In this document: piece by piece, positions 8,161-16,081 of the stretch
Layout of the letters: every line of letters begins with the position of its first letter
How positions within the stretch are numbered: position 1 is the first letter of the stretch
Assembly (NCBI GenBank): GCA_964527775.1
Contig: CAZGQS010000002.1
Coordinates: forward strand, 117,186-181,185
Length of the DNA: 64,000 bases
DNA from: VMCP01 sp964527775
GTDB lineage: Bacteria; Bacteroidota; Bacteroidia; NS11-12g; UBA955
Direction: 5' to 3'
Program-made: the position numbers and the translations under genes
The notes under the pieces: model-generated
What the model was told of the DNA's origin: nothing
Databases searched by the model: none
The model's input: the letters and a program-made list of their open reading frames with translations, nothing else

Positions 8161-9338
8161 TCAACACATTTAAAAATATCAATGCCTACGAGTTGCGTCG
8201 CTTTATAAAGGTGATTCTACTTTTATTGGCTGTATTGATAAGTATTTTAACCTTGTTTTTATCGCAAAGACTGGTACAAAAGATTGCGGTAGAAGAAACC
8301 AAAAAAATGGAAATTTGGGCTGATGCTGAAAGGGTATTGTCTGACCCAAATAGCGAAGGTGATTTGGGTTTTCACTTGAAGATTGTTCAATCAAATGAAA
8401 CAATTCCTGCTATTTTGGTTTCTGAATCTGATAGAATCATTCAATATATCAACTTATCAGAAAAAGAACAAATTATTTCTGAATCGAAATTACGGGAGAA
8501 AATAGCTGAATTTGCAATAGAGCATGATCCCATATTGATACCCATTGATGAGAATACTGTTTTTAGGGTGTATTACGGGAAGAGTTCTGTGTTAAGACAA
8601 CTAGAATATTATCCCTATGTGGTTTTGGCCATTGTGGCTTTGTTTGTATTTGTGAGTTATTCCGCCTTTTCATTTTCAACCCGGAGTGAGCAAAATCAAG
8701 TGTGGGTGGGTTTAGCAAAAGAAACAGCACATCAATTGGGCACGCCCATCAGCAGCTTAATGGGTTGGGTTGAATGTATCGAAAATGATATCATTCCAGA
8801 CAATGCCGCCGATGAAATGAAAAAAGACATTGACCGGTTGCAGATAATTACCGAGAGATTTTCTAAAATTGGTTCTACGCCAGTTTTAGAAGTTGCCAAT
8901 GTGAATCTTGTATTGGAAACCTCGTTGAAATACTTGTCTAACCGAATCAGTAATTCAGTAGATTTTCAATGGAAATTGTATCCGAAGCCGGTAATGGTGA
9001 ACATCAACGTGAATTTATTTAATTGGGTTATTGAGAATGTGGTAAAGAACAGTGTTGATGCTATGGAGGGTAAAGGAAGGTTAAGAGTGGAGGTGAATTA
9101 TAGGAATAATCTTGCATTTATTGATGTAGTTGATAACGGAAAAGGCATCCCAAGAAATCAAACAAAAGATATTTTTAAGCCAGGGTTTACAACAAAAAAA
9201 CGCGGTTGGGGTTTAGGTTTGTCACTTGCAAAAAGAATTGTGGAAGATTACCACAAGGGTCAGATCTTCGTAAAAGAAAGTCATGCATTTGATAAAACGG
9301 TGATTCGAATTATTTTAAAATGTGGTAAATTGAAGTAA
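8157..9338 (+). CDS. Sensor histidine kinase (orphan)
   Basis: 393 residues from a GTG whose last bases overlap the previous stop. Two membrane segments (about 17-36 and 154-176) flank an extracytoplasmic region of about 115 residues without a recognised domain. The kinase core has an H-box, KETAHQLGTPISSLMGW, with the phosphorylated His near residue 192; an N-box, NWVIENVVKNSVDAMEGKG; and G boxes, DNGKGIP and GWGLGLSLAKRIVE. No response regulator is encoded nearby. Coupling to a glycosyltransferase gene suggests an envelope signal, but that is inference. Confidence 0.92.
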   Translation: MINTFKNINAYELRRFIKVILLLLAVLISILTLFLSQRLVQKIAVEETKKMEIWADAERVLSDPNSEGDLGFHLKIVQSNETIPAILVSESDRIIQYINLSEKEQIISESKLREKIAEFAIEHDPILIPIDENTVFRVYYGKSSVLRQLEYYPYVVLAIVALFVFVSYSAFSFSTRSEQNQVWVGLAKETAHQLGTPISSLMGWVECIENDIIPDNAADEMKKDIDRLQIITERFSKIGSTPVLEVANVNLVLETSLKYLSNRISNSVDFQWKLYPKPVMVNINVNLFNWVIENVVKNSVDAMEGKGRLRVEVNYRNNLAFIDVVDNGKGIPRNQTKDIFKPGFTTKKRGWGLGLSLAKRIVEDYHKGQIFVKESHAFDKTVIRIILKCGKLK

Positions 9339-9842
9339 ATGATTCAGCGCATTCAGACCATATTCTTATTTATTTCATTCGCCTTGTGCGGATTACTTTT
9401 GGTTGTTAATCCAATTTACGCTGAGTTTGATTACGTGATTGATGGTGCTGAGTATCAGGCCATTTTACTTTTTTGGTCGAGCTTTGGGGAAACAATCACT
9501 GGAAGGGCTGGTATTCTATCTTTTCAAAATTATTGGTGGAATTTCATTCTACTCATATTGTCTGGTAGTTTGTCTTTCGCTTCAATTTTCATGTTTAGAT
9601 TTACCAGAATTCAGATTTTTTCAGTGTTAATATCTTCATTATTCATTGGTATTCTCGGTTTGAAGTTGATGTACCAATATATCAACTTTAAAAATAACAA
9701 TATAGATGGTTTGACTGATGAATTAAACGCCCATATTTTTTGGATAGTATTAATATTGGCGTTGAATATATTAGCCGTTTTCGCTATTCAGCTTGATCGC
9801 CGAAGTATTCCACAAAATTATTTTGTGTTTCCCAAAGGGTGA
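9339..9842 (+). CDS. DUF4293 family membrane protein
   Basis: 167 residues with four hydrophobic segments. The N-terminus MIQRIQTIFLFISFALC is characteristic of the DUF4293 family of Bacteroidota inner-membrane proteins of unknown function. The ATG follows the histidine kinase TAA with no gap, indicating co-transcription. The last 59 bases overlap the convergent queD-like gene, so the tail (RRSIPQNYFVFPKG) is constrained by both reading frames. Confidence 0.8.
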   Translation: MIQRIQTIFLFISFALCGLLLVVNPIYAEFDYVIDGAEYQAILLFWSSFGETITGRAGILSFQNYWWNFILLILSGSLSFASIFMFRFTRIQIFSVLISSLFIGILGLKLMYQYINFKNNNIDGLTDELNAHIFWIVLILALNILAVFAIQLDRRSIPQNYFVFPKG

Positions 9843-10209
9843 TTTTGTGCAATGCCACACCTTCTGGAAGGTGGGGTGCAATTCTGTTCCAAATAGCCAC
9901 TGCAATATTTTCTATAGATGGCATTTTGTCTTTTAGCCATGGAACGTCAATATTCATATTTTGATGGTCTAAATCATCAATTACTTGCTCTCTAATGATG
10001 ACCTTTAATTTCTTTAGATCCATCACTAGCCCGGTATCTGGGTCTGGTTGACCCTTTACGCAAACGTACAAGTCAAAATTATGGCCATGGAAGTTTGGAT
10101 TGGCACATTTACCGAAAAGGGTGAAATTATCTTCGTCTGAGATTTTTGGGTTCCACAGTTGGTGAGCAGCATTGAAATGCTCTTTTCGGGTAATATACAG
10201 CAGGGGCAT
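9784..10209 (-). CDS. queD: 6-carboxytetrahydropterin synthase / 6-pyruvoyltetrahydropterin synthase family protein
   Basis: 141 residues. Zinc-binding histidines are visible in KEHFNAAHQL and NFHGHNFDL, with the catalytic-region Cys in GKCANPNFHGH and the family motif GLVMDLKKLK. LDHQNMN and the final glutamate region (ITLWETQNNFVEY) complete the fold. In bacteria this family usually makes 6-carboxytetrahydropterin for queuosine, but some members act on other pterins; no other que genes are in the window, so the symbol is provisional. It is the third gene of a minus-strand cluster after agmatinase and the cysteine desulfurase. Confidence 0.88.
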   Translation of the reverse strand: MPLLYITRKEHFNAAHQLWNPKISDEDNFTLFGKCANPNFHGHNFDLYVCVKGQPDPDTGLVMDLKKLKVIIREQVIDDLDHQNMNIDVPWLKDKMPSIENIAVAIWNRIAPHLPEGVALHKITLWETQNNFVEYFGDQAE

Positions 10210-10210
10210 A

Positions 10211-11347
10211 TTAGTTATACCAAGTTTTTAATTTATCAATGGTAGTGTCGATGTCTTCAATAGTATTGAATTTACCGAAGCTAAATCTCACCGTGGTTCG
10301 ATTATTATTTGGACGGATGGTATTGATTACGTGACTACCGCCAACGGCTCCGCTTGAGCATGCGCTTCCACCGGAACAAGAGATTCCAACTAAGTCTAGA
10401 TTGAAAAGAAGTAAATTACCTGTTTCTGTAGGAGGAAAAGATACACTTAATACGGTGTATAGACAATTTCCTTCTGCATCACCGTTGAACTGAATATCTT
10501 GGAATTCAGATTTCAAACGATTGATCATGTGTTTTTTCAAATTTTGTAATTTTTCCTTCTTTGCTTCTAGCTCGCCATAGGAAAGTTCTAAGGCTTTGGC
10601 AAGTCCAACAATCCCGTATACGTTTTCAGTTCCGCCGCGCATTTCACGTTCTTGAGCTCCACCGGTGATCAATGGTGAAATGTGATTTGATTTATTGATG
10701 TAAATGAACCCAACACCTTTGGGGCCATTGAATTTATGTGCTGCACCGCAAATAAAATCAACGTAATTTTTACTCAATTCGAAGGTATATTGGCCCATGG
10801 TTTGAACGGTATCGCAATGAAAAACACCTCCATGTTGGTGTACAAGTTCTCCAACCGCTTCTATATCAATAAGGTTTCCAATCTCGTTGTTGGCATGCAT
10901 TAAACTTACCAACGACTTTCCAGACTCGCTTAGTAATTGCTGTAAATGAGCCATGTCAATATGTCCATCAGGTAAAACATTCACCATTTTCAGTTCAACA
11001 TTACCTTGGTGTGCCAATTCTTCAACGGTGTGGAGTACCGCATGATGTTCTAGCGGTGACGAAATGATGGTTTGAATTCCTAAGCTTGAAACGGACCCAC
11101 GTATGGCGAGATTATCAGCTTCTGTGCCACCAGAGGTGAAAAATATTTCTGATGGCTTACAGTTCAATAAAGATGCAACTTTACCTCTGCTTTCTTCCAC
11201 AAGGGTTTTTACTTTCCTGCCATGTCCGTGGGTAGAACTCGGGTTTCCGTAATGATTTTTCATTACTTCTACCATAGAATCTACAACAGCAGGATCAATG
11301 GGTGTGGTTGCGGCGTTATCGAGGTATATACGGGGTGATTCGGTCAT
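10211..11347 (-). CDS. Cysteine desulfurase (NifS/IscS family)
   Basis: 378 residues of a class V PLP aminotransferase fold. Seen: IYLDNAATTPIDPAV at the N-terminus; FTSGGTEADNLAI; HVDTVQ-type motif as HCDTVQTMGQ; AAHKFNGPKGVGF, which contains the PLP lysine; and SCSGGSACSSGAVGGSH, which holds the catalytic cysteine in the long SxxCSSG-type loop of class I (IscS/NifS) enzymes. It releases sulfur from cysteine for Fe-S clusters or tRNA thiolation. No iscU or iscA is adjacent. It sits 1 base from the queD-like gene. Confidence 0.93.
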   Translation of the reverse strand: MTESPRIYLDNAATTPIDPAVVDSMVEVMKNHYGNPSSTHGHGRKVKTLVEESRGKVASLLNCKPSEIFFTSGGTEADNLAIRGSVSSLGIQTIISSPLEHHAVLHTVEELAHQGNVELKMVNVLPDGHIDMAHLQQLLSESGKSLVSLMHANNEIGNLIDIEAVGELVHQHGGVFHCDTVQTMGQYTFELSKNYVDFICGAAHKFNGPKGVGFIYINKSNHISPLITGGAQEREMRGGTENVYGIVGLAKALELSYGELEAKKEKLQNLKKHMINRLKSEFQDIQFNGDAEGNCLYTVLSVSFPPTETGNLLLFNLDLVGISCSGGSACSSGAVGGSHVINTIRPNNNRTTVRFSFGKFNTIEDIDTTIDKLKTWYN

Positions 11348-11361
11348 TGCTTTTTAATAGT

Positions 11362-12255
11362 TTAGATTTGGTTGTTGGTATCTAGATAACCCAAGAATTT
11401 ATAACACAATTTTGCCATGGTGAATTCGGTAATGAGGTCAATTTCACGGGGTGCAATTTCGACGATATCAAAACCTACTATTTTTTTGCGTTCACACAGG
11501 CGCTTAAGCAGTCTATTTCCTTGTTTCCAAGTTAATCCTCCTGGTTCAGCTGTACCTACTGCTGGAGCCACAGATGGGTCAAATCCATCGGCATCAATGG
11601 TCACATAAACATGGTCACCGAGTTTGTCGATGCATGCATCAATCCATTGATCTTGATCATCAAGCATGTGGGCATACCAAGTATGGATGTTATCAGATGC
11701 TTTAATGAGATTACTTTCTTCAATGCATTGAGCGCGAATACCTACTTGCACCAAGTTTACGTTCATATCATGAATGCGAGCCATCACACTTGCATGTGAA
11801 TAGGGATTTCCTTGATAAGCTTCGCGCAAGTCTGAATGGGCATCAATTTGAAGAACCGAAAGGTTGGGGTATTTTTTTAGATGCGAGCGCACAAATCCGT
11901 TCGTTACGGTATGTTCGGCGCCAAGAGAAACCACAAATTTATTTTGATTTAGAAGTTCATCGGTTTGATTCTCAATGATTTTCATAGCATCTTCATCAAC
12001 ATTGTCACCAAAGTCAATGGGTTCAAGCGTGGCACAGCCAATGTTTCTGTAGGTTTCACGGTCTAATTCTTCGTCGTAAAACTCTACAAAATGGCTTGCA
12101 TTGATGATGGCTTGGGGACCTAAATTTGAGCCAGATATATAGCTAGAGGTATGTTCGTAAGGAACAAGTTGAATGGCTATTTTTGAATTTTCTAATAGCG
12201 TTAAGTTTTCCTCAGGAGGAGAAAGAAACGCTTTTTCTGGAGACAATAACTTCAT
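11362..12255 (-). CDS. speB: Agmatinase (ureohydrolase family)
   Basis: 297 residues. The binuclear manganese ligands of the arginase/agmatinase family are all present: GAEHTVTNG, IDAHSDLREAY, SHASVMARI, and TIDADGFDPSVAP, plus the late IVEIAPREID motif. It should hydrolyse agmatine to putrescine and urea. The family also contains arginase and related ureohydrolases, but the DAHSDLR and SHAS motifs and overall pattern fit SpeB. It lies immediately downstream of efp (8 bases) and 14 bases upstream of the cysteine desulfurase; a biosynthetic arginine decarboxylase is not in this window. Confidence 0.9.
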   Translation of the reverse strand: MKLLSPEKAFLSPPEENLTLLENSKIAIQLVPYEHTSSYISGSNLGPQAIINASHFVEFYDEELDRETYRNIGCATLEPIDFGDNVDEDAMKIIENQTDELLNQNKFVVSLGAEHTVTNGFVRSHLKKYPNLSVLQIDAHSDLREAYQGNPYSHASVMARIHDMNVNLVQVGIRAQCIEESNLIKASDNIHTWYAHMLDDQDQWIDACIDKLGDHVYVTIDADGFDPSVAPAVGTAEPGGLTWKQGNRLLKRLCERKKIVGFDIVEIAPREIDLITEFTMAKLCYKFLGYLDTNNQI

Positions 12256-12263
12256 TGTAGTTC

Positions 12264-12824
12264 TTATTTCACGCGTTCCATGTATGACCCGTTACGAGTA
12301 TCAATTCTGATTTTCTCTCCGGTATCAACAAACAAGGGAACCATTACTGTAGCACCACCTTCAACGGTTGCTTGTTTAAGAGTGTTAGTTGCAGTATCTC
12401 CTTTAACACCAGGCTCGGTATAGGTAATTTCTAAAACGGCATAGGTTGGGGGTTCGGCGGAAATAGGGGTTTCACCTTCAAAGGCAATTTTAATGGTATC
12501 ACCTTCTTTCATGAACTTAGCACCTTCACCAAACAAGTGTTTTGCCACTGGAATTTGGTCGTAAGTATCATTATTCATGCAAACATAGGCATCGCCCTCT
12601 TCATATAAATATTGTAACTCATGAGTTTCAACACGCACAATTTCAACAGATTCACCGCTTCTGAAGCGATTTTCTGCTAATTTGCCGTCTTTCACACGAC
12701 GCATTTTTGCTTGATAGAATGCGCGTAAGTTACCCGGAGTACGGTGTTGCCATTCAATGATTTGAACCAATTCTCCGTTGTAGCGAATAAAATTGCCAAC
12801 AGAAATATCTTGAGTCGTTGCCAT
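12264..12824 (-). CDS. efp: Elongation factor P with an Asn-type tip loop
   Basis: 186 residues from the ATG at 12824 (MATTQDISVGNFIRYN), the family's usual size, with three beta-barrel domains and a standard ending (GEKIRIDTRNGSYMERVK). EF-P relieves ribosome stalling at polyproline. The domain I tip reads RTPGNLRAF. Aligned with the KPGKGQAF loop of E. coli, the position of the modified Lys34 is Asn, and the preceding Lys is Thr. It therefore cannot carry the beta-lysyl (Lys) or rhamnosyl (Arg) modification at that position. No epmA or earP is present in the window. A start three codons upstream is open but overlaps the promoter box at 12831-12838. Confidence 0.95.
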   Translation of the reverse strand: MATTQDISVGNFIRYNGELVQIIEWQHRTPGNLRAFYQAKMRRVKDGKLAENRFRSGESVEIVRVETHELQYLYEEGDAYVCMNNDTYDQIPVAKHLFGEGAKFMKEGDTIKIAFEGETPISAEPPTYAVLEITYTEPGVKGDTATNTLKQATVEGGATVMVPLFVDTGEKIRIDTRNGSYMERVK

Positions 12825-12830
12825 ATTCTG

Positions 12831-12838
12831 CAAAATTA
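12831..12838 (-). promoter_or_regulatory. -7 promoter box TAATTTTG upstream of efp
   Basis: Minus-strand TAATTTTG, an exact TAnnTTTG match, ends 6 bases before the efp ATG and overlaps the stop codon region of the upstream beta-barrel gene. It allows efp to be transcribed separately from the copper locus. Confidence 0.45.
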
Positions 12839-13810
12839 ATCAAAACTCTTGATATCCTCCGAATTTTGGTTGATCAACCAACCCACAGTTAACATGTATG
12901 GGGTTGAAGATTGGGGCGCGAATTCTGGGAAATTCTGATTTACGAGAATATTCGCTTGCAATCTTCCATAAAGGTTTTTTCTTAACCATTCTAGTTGAAG
13001 GAACAAAGCTTGAATATTACCGCCGGTTGTCGTAACGACTTCGCCATAAGAGAAGTCTGGACCGAATTGTTGAAATTGATATCCGAGCATTGGCAACAAG
13101 ATGGTTTTTTTTAACGTGAATGATTTGCCTAATCCTGTGCGCAACATACCGTTGCTTCCCTGCTGATATTTAAGCTCATTTTCAAAATTATACAGCATAG
13201 ATAATTGAACATTACAGCTCCATCCTTGATAAAAATAGCCATACAGAGCTTGTGCGCCCATTGAATAAGATCCATTTCCAGGCTGTAGATTCATGGGTAG
13301 TAATCTTTTATAGGCATCTCTCAACTGGTAATGTCCGTTCGGAATCTTTATTTGGGCAGAAGCAATTGCGAGTTGTTTGGTTTTGCCAAGGTTAAATTTT
13401 CGGTTATCTACAAGGGTGTAGTTTAGCGCTATATTTAAATCTGATAAACCCGAATATGTATTAATGGCGTTTTCGTTGTTCTCATTTTTTCTTGATATCT
13501 GTTGGATGCCCATTCGGTAGTTGATTTGAAACTTCTTATTTACTTGTTGATTGAAAATAATTCCCGATTGGAGGATTTTATCGGTAACATTAAATTGGGT
13601 GCCATTTGAGAAGCCCGTTTGTGTTTTGAATCCCAGTGAATTACCCCAAATTCCGAGGAAATGTGAGGGTATAGTCTGTAAATATCCCATAGAAAAAGAA
13701 GCGTCTCGAAGTCCGCTACCACAGATGTCGCAGGCACTGGCTTTTGCAGAAGCGAACATTAATGTGATAAAAATGAGTGGCTTATGGATTGAATGGATGA
13801 ATTTCGCCAT
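12836..13810 (-). CDS. Outer-membrane beta-barrel protein with N-terminal CDICG motif (copper locus)
   Basis: 324 residues. A signal peptide (IFITLMFASAKASA) precedes a mature N-terminus beginning CDICGSGLRD. The rest is aromatic-rich, alternating beta-strand sequence (for example FNLGKTKQLAIASAQIKI, LTVGWLINQ) of an outer-membrane barrel. Proteins starting with CD(I/V)CG are frequent companions of MbnP/MbnH-type genes in Bacteroidota. The two cysteines could bind metal or a heme/copper partner, which is inference. Its ATG overlaps the peroxidase stop by 29 bases, supporting co-expression. Confidence 0.7.
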   Translation of the reverse strand: MAKFIHSIHKPLIFITLMFASAKASACDICGSGLRDASFSMGYLQTIPSHFLGIWGNSLGFKTQTGFSNGTQFNVTDKILQSGIIFNQQVNKKFQINYRMGIQQISRKNENNENAINTYSGLSDLNIALNYTLVDNRKFNLGKTKQLAIASAQIKIPNGHYQLRDAYKRLLPMNLQPGNGSYSMGAQALYGYFYQGWSCNVQLSMLYNFENELKYQQGSNGMLRTGLGKSFTLKKTILLPMLGYQFQQFGPDFSYGEVVTTTGGNIQALFLQLEWLRKNLYGRLQANILVNQNFPEFAPQSSTPYMLTVGWLINQNSEDIKSFD

Positions 13811-14786
13811 GATTTAGATTGGAAATAAATTTGTGGTCAGTTAATGTGTGCAAAAATGCCCTAAGGGCTTCAACGTCTTGATTTTGTAGCTGAAATTTAA
13901 GTTGATAGGCATTTAAAACTTTATCAAGATTGGAAAATGAGCCGTCATGCATGTATGGGTAAGTGAGTGCTACATTTCTCAAGCTCGGCACTTTAAAGTG
14001 GTAGGTGTCTTTTTGTATTTGTGTAATACGGTATCTTCCCTGATCGCTGTTGCCTAAAGCTAAGCCATTGTATTCAAATTGATTATTGGTAAATAGTGGT
14101 TCAGAATGGCATTGGGAACAGTTTGATTGAAAAATGGTATAACCTTGTTTTTCTAGTTTATTGAAATTGCTTTTTCCTCGCCTTACATCATCATATTTAC
14201 TTTGGTCAGAAACAAGGCTGAGCATGAATTGAGAAAGTGCAAAAAGTACTGTTTGCTCATTGATGGTGGTATCACCATAGGCTTTCTGAAAAAGAGGATG
14301 GTATTGTTTGTTTTCTCTGATGCGCTCAATGGCTATTCCCAGGGGTAAATCCATTTCATTGAAATCAGTGATTGGGGCGATGGGCATAACATCTAAATGC
14401 GTTATTCCGCCATCCCACATGAAAGATTTGTTCCAAGCTAGATTTTGAATGGATGGACTGTTTCGCTTGCCCAATCGATTGTGAACCCCAAAACTTTTTG
14501 GTAAATTATGGTCAGCAAAACCATGAACTTGGGCATGACAACTTCCACAGGAAATGGTTCGCGTGGATGAAAGATTTGGGTCATAAAAAAGAACTTTTCC
14601 TAAATATATTTTATCAGGGGTTAACTCATTATTGGTGTTTTTGTATTCTATCGCTGGGAAGTCTTTTGGAAATTTAAATTCTGCCGATGAGGGATTTTTT
14701 TGGCAACTACCCAAATGAAGGAACAGAACCAAGACAAATATCTTGGTTCTGCCCCACATAAACCCTTTTGAATTAAGGGAGATCAT
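13782..14786 (-). CDS. MbnH-type di-heme cytochrome c peroxidase family lipoprotein
   Basis: 334 residues. A lipobox (LHLGSCQ) follows the N-terminal hydrophobic segment. Two c-type heme motifs are present: CGSCHAQVHGFAD near residue 80 and CSQCHSEPLFTN near residue 225. The order and spacing match bacterial di-heme cytochrome c peroxidases and their MauG/MbnH relatives. Because the MbnP gene is immediately upstream (5-base gap), the MbnH role is the best reading: MbnH oxidises a tryptophan of MbnP to kynurenine, creating a copper site. Plain H2O2 detoxification remains possible. An alternative start is the Met at 14759, closer to the signal peptide. Confidence 0.85.
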   Translation of the reverse strand: MISLNSKGFMWGRTKIFVLVLFLHLGSCQKNPSSAEFKFPKDFPAIEYKNTNNELTPDKIYLGKVLFYDPNLSSTRTISCGSCHAQVHGFADHNLPKSFGVHNRLGKRNSPSIQNLAWNKSFMWDGGITHLDVMPIAPITDFNEMDLPLGIAIERIRENKQYHPLFQKAYGDTTINEQTVLFALSQFMLSLVSDQSKYDDVRRGKSNFNKLEKQGYTIFQSNCSQCHSEPLFTNNQFEYNGLALGNSDQGRYRITQIQKDTYHFKVPSLRNVALTYPYMHDGSFSNLDKVLNAYQLKFQLQNQDVEALRAFLHTLTDHKFISNLNHGEIHPFNP

Positions 14787-14791
14787 TGGAG

Positions 14792-15571
14792 TTATTGGTG
14801 AATATGGTCAAAGGTGATGCCGTCTCTGAAGTTGGCCGACATTGAAACGGATAAATTGCTGATGCTATGTACTACGCTAACATCGGCTAACTTCACTGGG
14901 CCATGCCATAGTTTCGCTACGTTGGTTCTAATATGTAGCACGGGCGCTGCGTCGGGTTTTACAGAAATACTGTTTCCACCGAGAAGCATGTTTTTCTTTT
15001 GAATAGCGCTGTATGGGGGCATATAGCCACCAAGATGAAACAAGAAAGTATTATTTGCCGCTTGAGGCGAAGTGCCTTCTACACGAACAAAAATGTAACC
15101 TGTTGACCAGCTCCAGAACATTCCATTTGATGGATTGAGTGCGCCTTGTTGCAGTCCGCTATTGTTAGCTGCACTGTCAACACCTACTAAGAAATTAACT
15201 GCAGTATAATCGCCCATTGGAATGTTCGTCAGTTCGATTTTATTGTCAGTTTCACTTATCAAGAAATAGGAGTTGGGGACTTTAAATGATGAGCCATCTG
15301 CCTTGATCAATTCAAAATTGGATAAATAATATTTAATAAGACTGAAGGTCATGGTATCGCCAGACATTGGCTGAACCATGGGAGTGTTCATTAGAAAAGG
15401 TTTTTGATCCATGCCCCAAACATGGTCTATTTCAATGGTTAAATTTCCGTATTTCGGAGTGTTATTAGGTTTGTCTTCTTCAGTACATGAAGCAAAAAAT
15501 ATGGGTAATGCAATTAGGGTCAAGGCCGCCCAACGAGTAGCACGAGACAACCAAAGAATGGTGTTTTTCAT
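14792..15571 (-). CDS. MbnP-like copper-binding lipoprotein
   Basis: 259 residues. A signal peptide with lipobox IFFASCTEE gives a lipoprotein. The body starts GNLTIEIDHVWGMDQKPF and contains SLIKYYLSNFELI, TNIPMGDYTAVNFLVGVD and FWSWSTGYIFVRVEG, which are recognisable MbnP-family segments. Several Trp residues and the late HIRTNVAKLWHG segment offer candidates for the oxidised Trp and the His ligands. MbnP binds copper in a site that depends on kynurenine made by MbnH. It is followed by the MbnH-type gene with a 5-base gap. A methanobactin precursor is not visible, as expected for MbnP/MbnH outside methanotrophs. Confidence 0.82.
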   Translation of the reverse strand: MKNTILWLSRATRWAALTLIALPIFFASCTEEDKPNNTPKYGNLTIEIDHVWGMDQKPFLMNTPMVQPMSGDTMTFSLIKYYLSNFELIKADGSSFKVPNSYFLISETDNKIELTNIPMGDYTAVNFLVGVDSAANNSGLQQGALNPSNGMFWSWSTGYIFVRVEGTSPQAANNTFLFHLGGYMPPYSAIQKKNMLLGGNSISVKPDAAPVLHIRTNVAKLWHGPVKLADVSVVHSISNLSVSMSANFRDGITFDHIHQ

Positions 15572-15597
15572 GATTTTTTCATTTTAGAGTGCCAATG

Positions 15598-15611
15598 AAT
15601 GACCCGTCATT
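15598..15611. repeat. Small inverted repeat between the Cys-rich gene and mbnP-like gene
   Basis: AATGAC-CC-GTCATT forms a near-perfect dyad with 6-base arms in the 56-base gap upstream of the MbnP-like gene. It could be an operator for a metal regulator or a weak hairpin. No regulator gene is adjacent, so this is only a candidate. Confidence 0.25.
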
Positions 15612-15627
15612 AGCGCGGGGATCCTGA

Positions 15628-16032
15628 TCATGAAAAATTCTTTGGTGGAGGTGGGTCAATTGCTTCTAGGTCGAAAAAGTGTGGTGCAATATTTCTAGAT
15701 TTAGAAATTAAACAAGAGAAAGAATGGTTATCAACGAGATTATTAATAATGGTTTCTTTGAATACTTCGGGGAAGATAACCACTGGTTGAGCATCTGTTT
15801 CAGTGGATTCTTGAGGTTTTGAGAATTTCAATTTTGCGTTAATATGGCAAGAACCTTGGCAACAGTTTTTAACAGCGTCTTTTTGAACACAACTGGTTTT
15901 TATAATCTCGGTTTTGTTTATTTCAAAATGAACAATGTGAAATAACTGTATGAGACTTTGGGAGAAAAAAGCAATCAATAAAATTGAGGCAAACCGAATA
16001 ACCAGATTCTGATATGAGTTCCTCAATGCCAT
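15628..16032 (-). CDS. Small membrane-anchored Cys-rich protein of the copper locus
   Basis: 134 residues. An N-terminal hydrophobic segment (FASILLIAFFSQSLIQLF) is followed by TSCVQKDAVKNCCQGSCHINAKL. This C...CCxGxCH pattern resembles a group of small Bacteroidota proteins encoded near copper genes (CxGxCx-KL type). The C-terminus is Pro-rich. The protein is otherwise unrecognised. It is the first gene of the copper locus and carries its own -7 box. Extracytoplasmic copper binding or delivery is inferred from the cysteines and context. Confidence 0.65.
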   Translation of the reverse strand: MALRNSYQNLVIRFASILLIAFFSQSLIQLFHIVHFEINKTEIIKTSCVQKDAVKNCCQGSCHINAKLKFSKPQESTETDAQPVVIFPEVFKETIINNLVDNHSFSCLISKSRNIAPHFFDLEAIDPPPPKNFS

Positions 16033-16036
16033 AATA

Positions 16037-16044
16037 CAAATTTA
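16037..16044 (-). promoter_or_regulatory. -7 promoter box TAAATTTG of the copper locus
   Basis: Minus-strand TAAATTTG matches TAnnTTTG exactly and ends 4 bases before the ATG of the Cys-rich gene. It is the likely promoter for the four-gene copper locus and predicts an essentially leaderless transcript. Confidence 0.5.
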
Positions 16045-16081
16045 ACTAAATCCCTTTGTTTAAAGCATGATATTTGTCACA

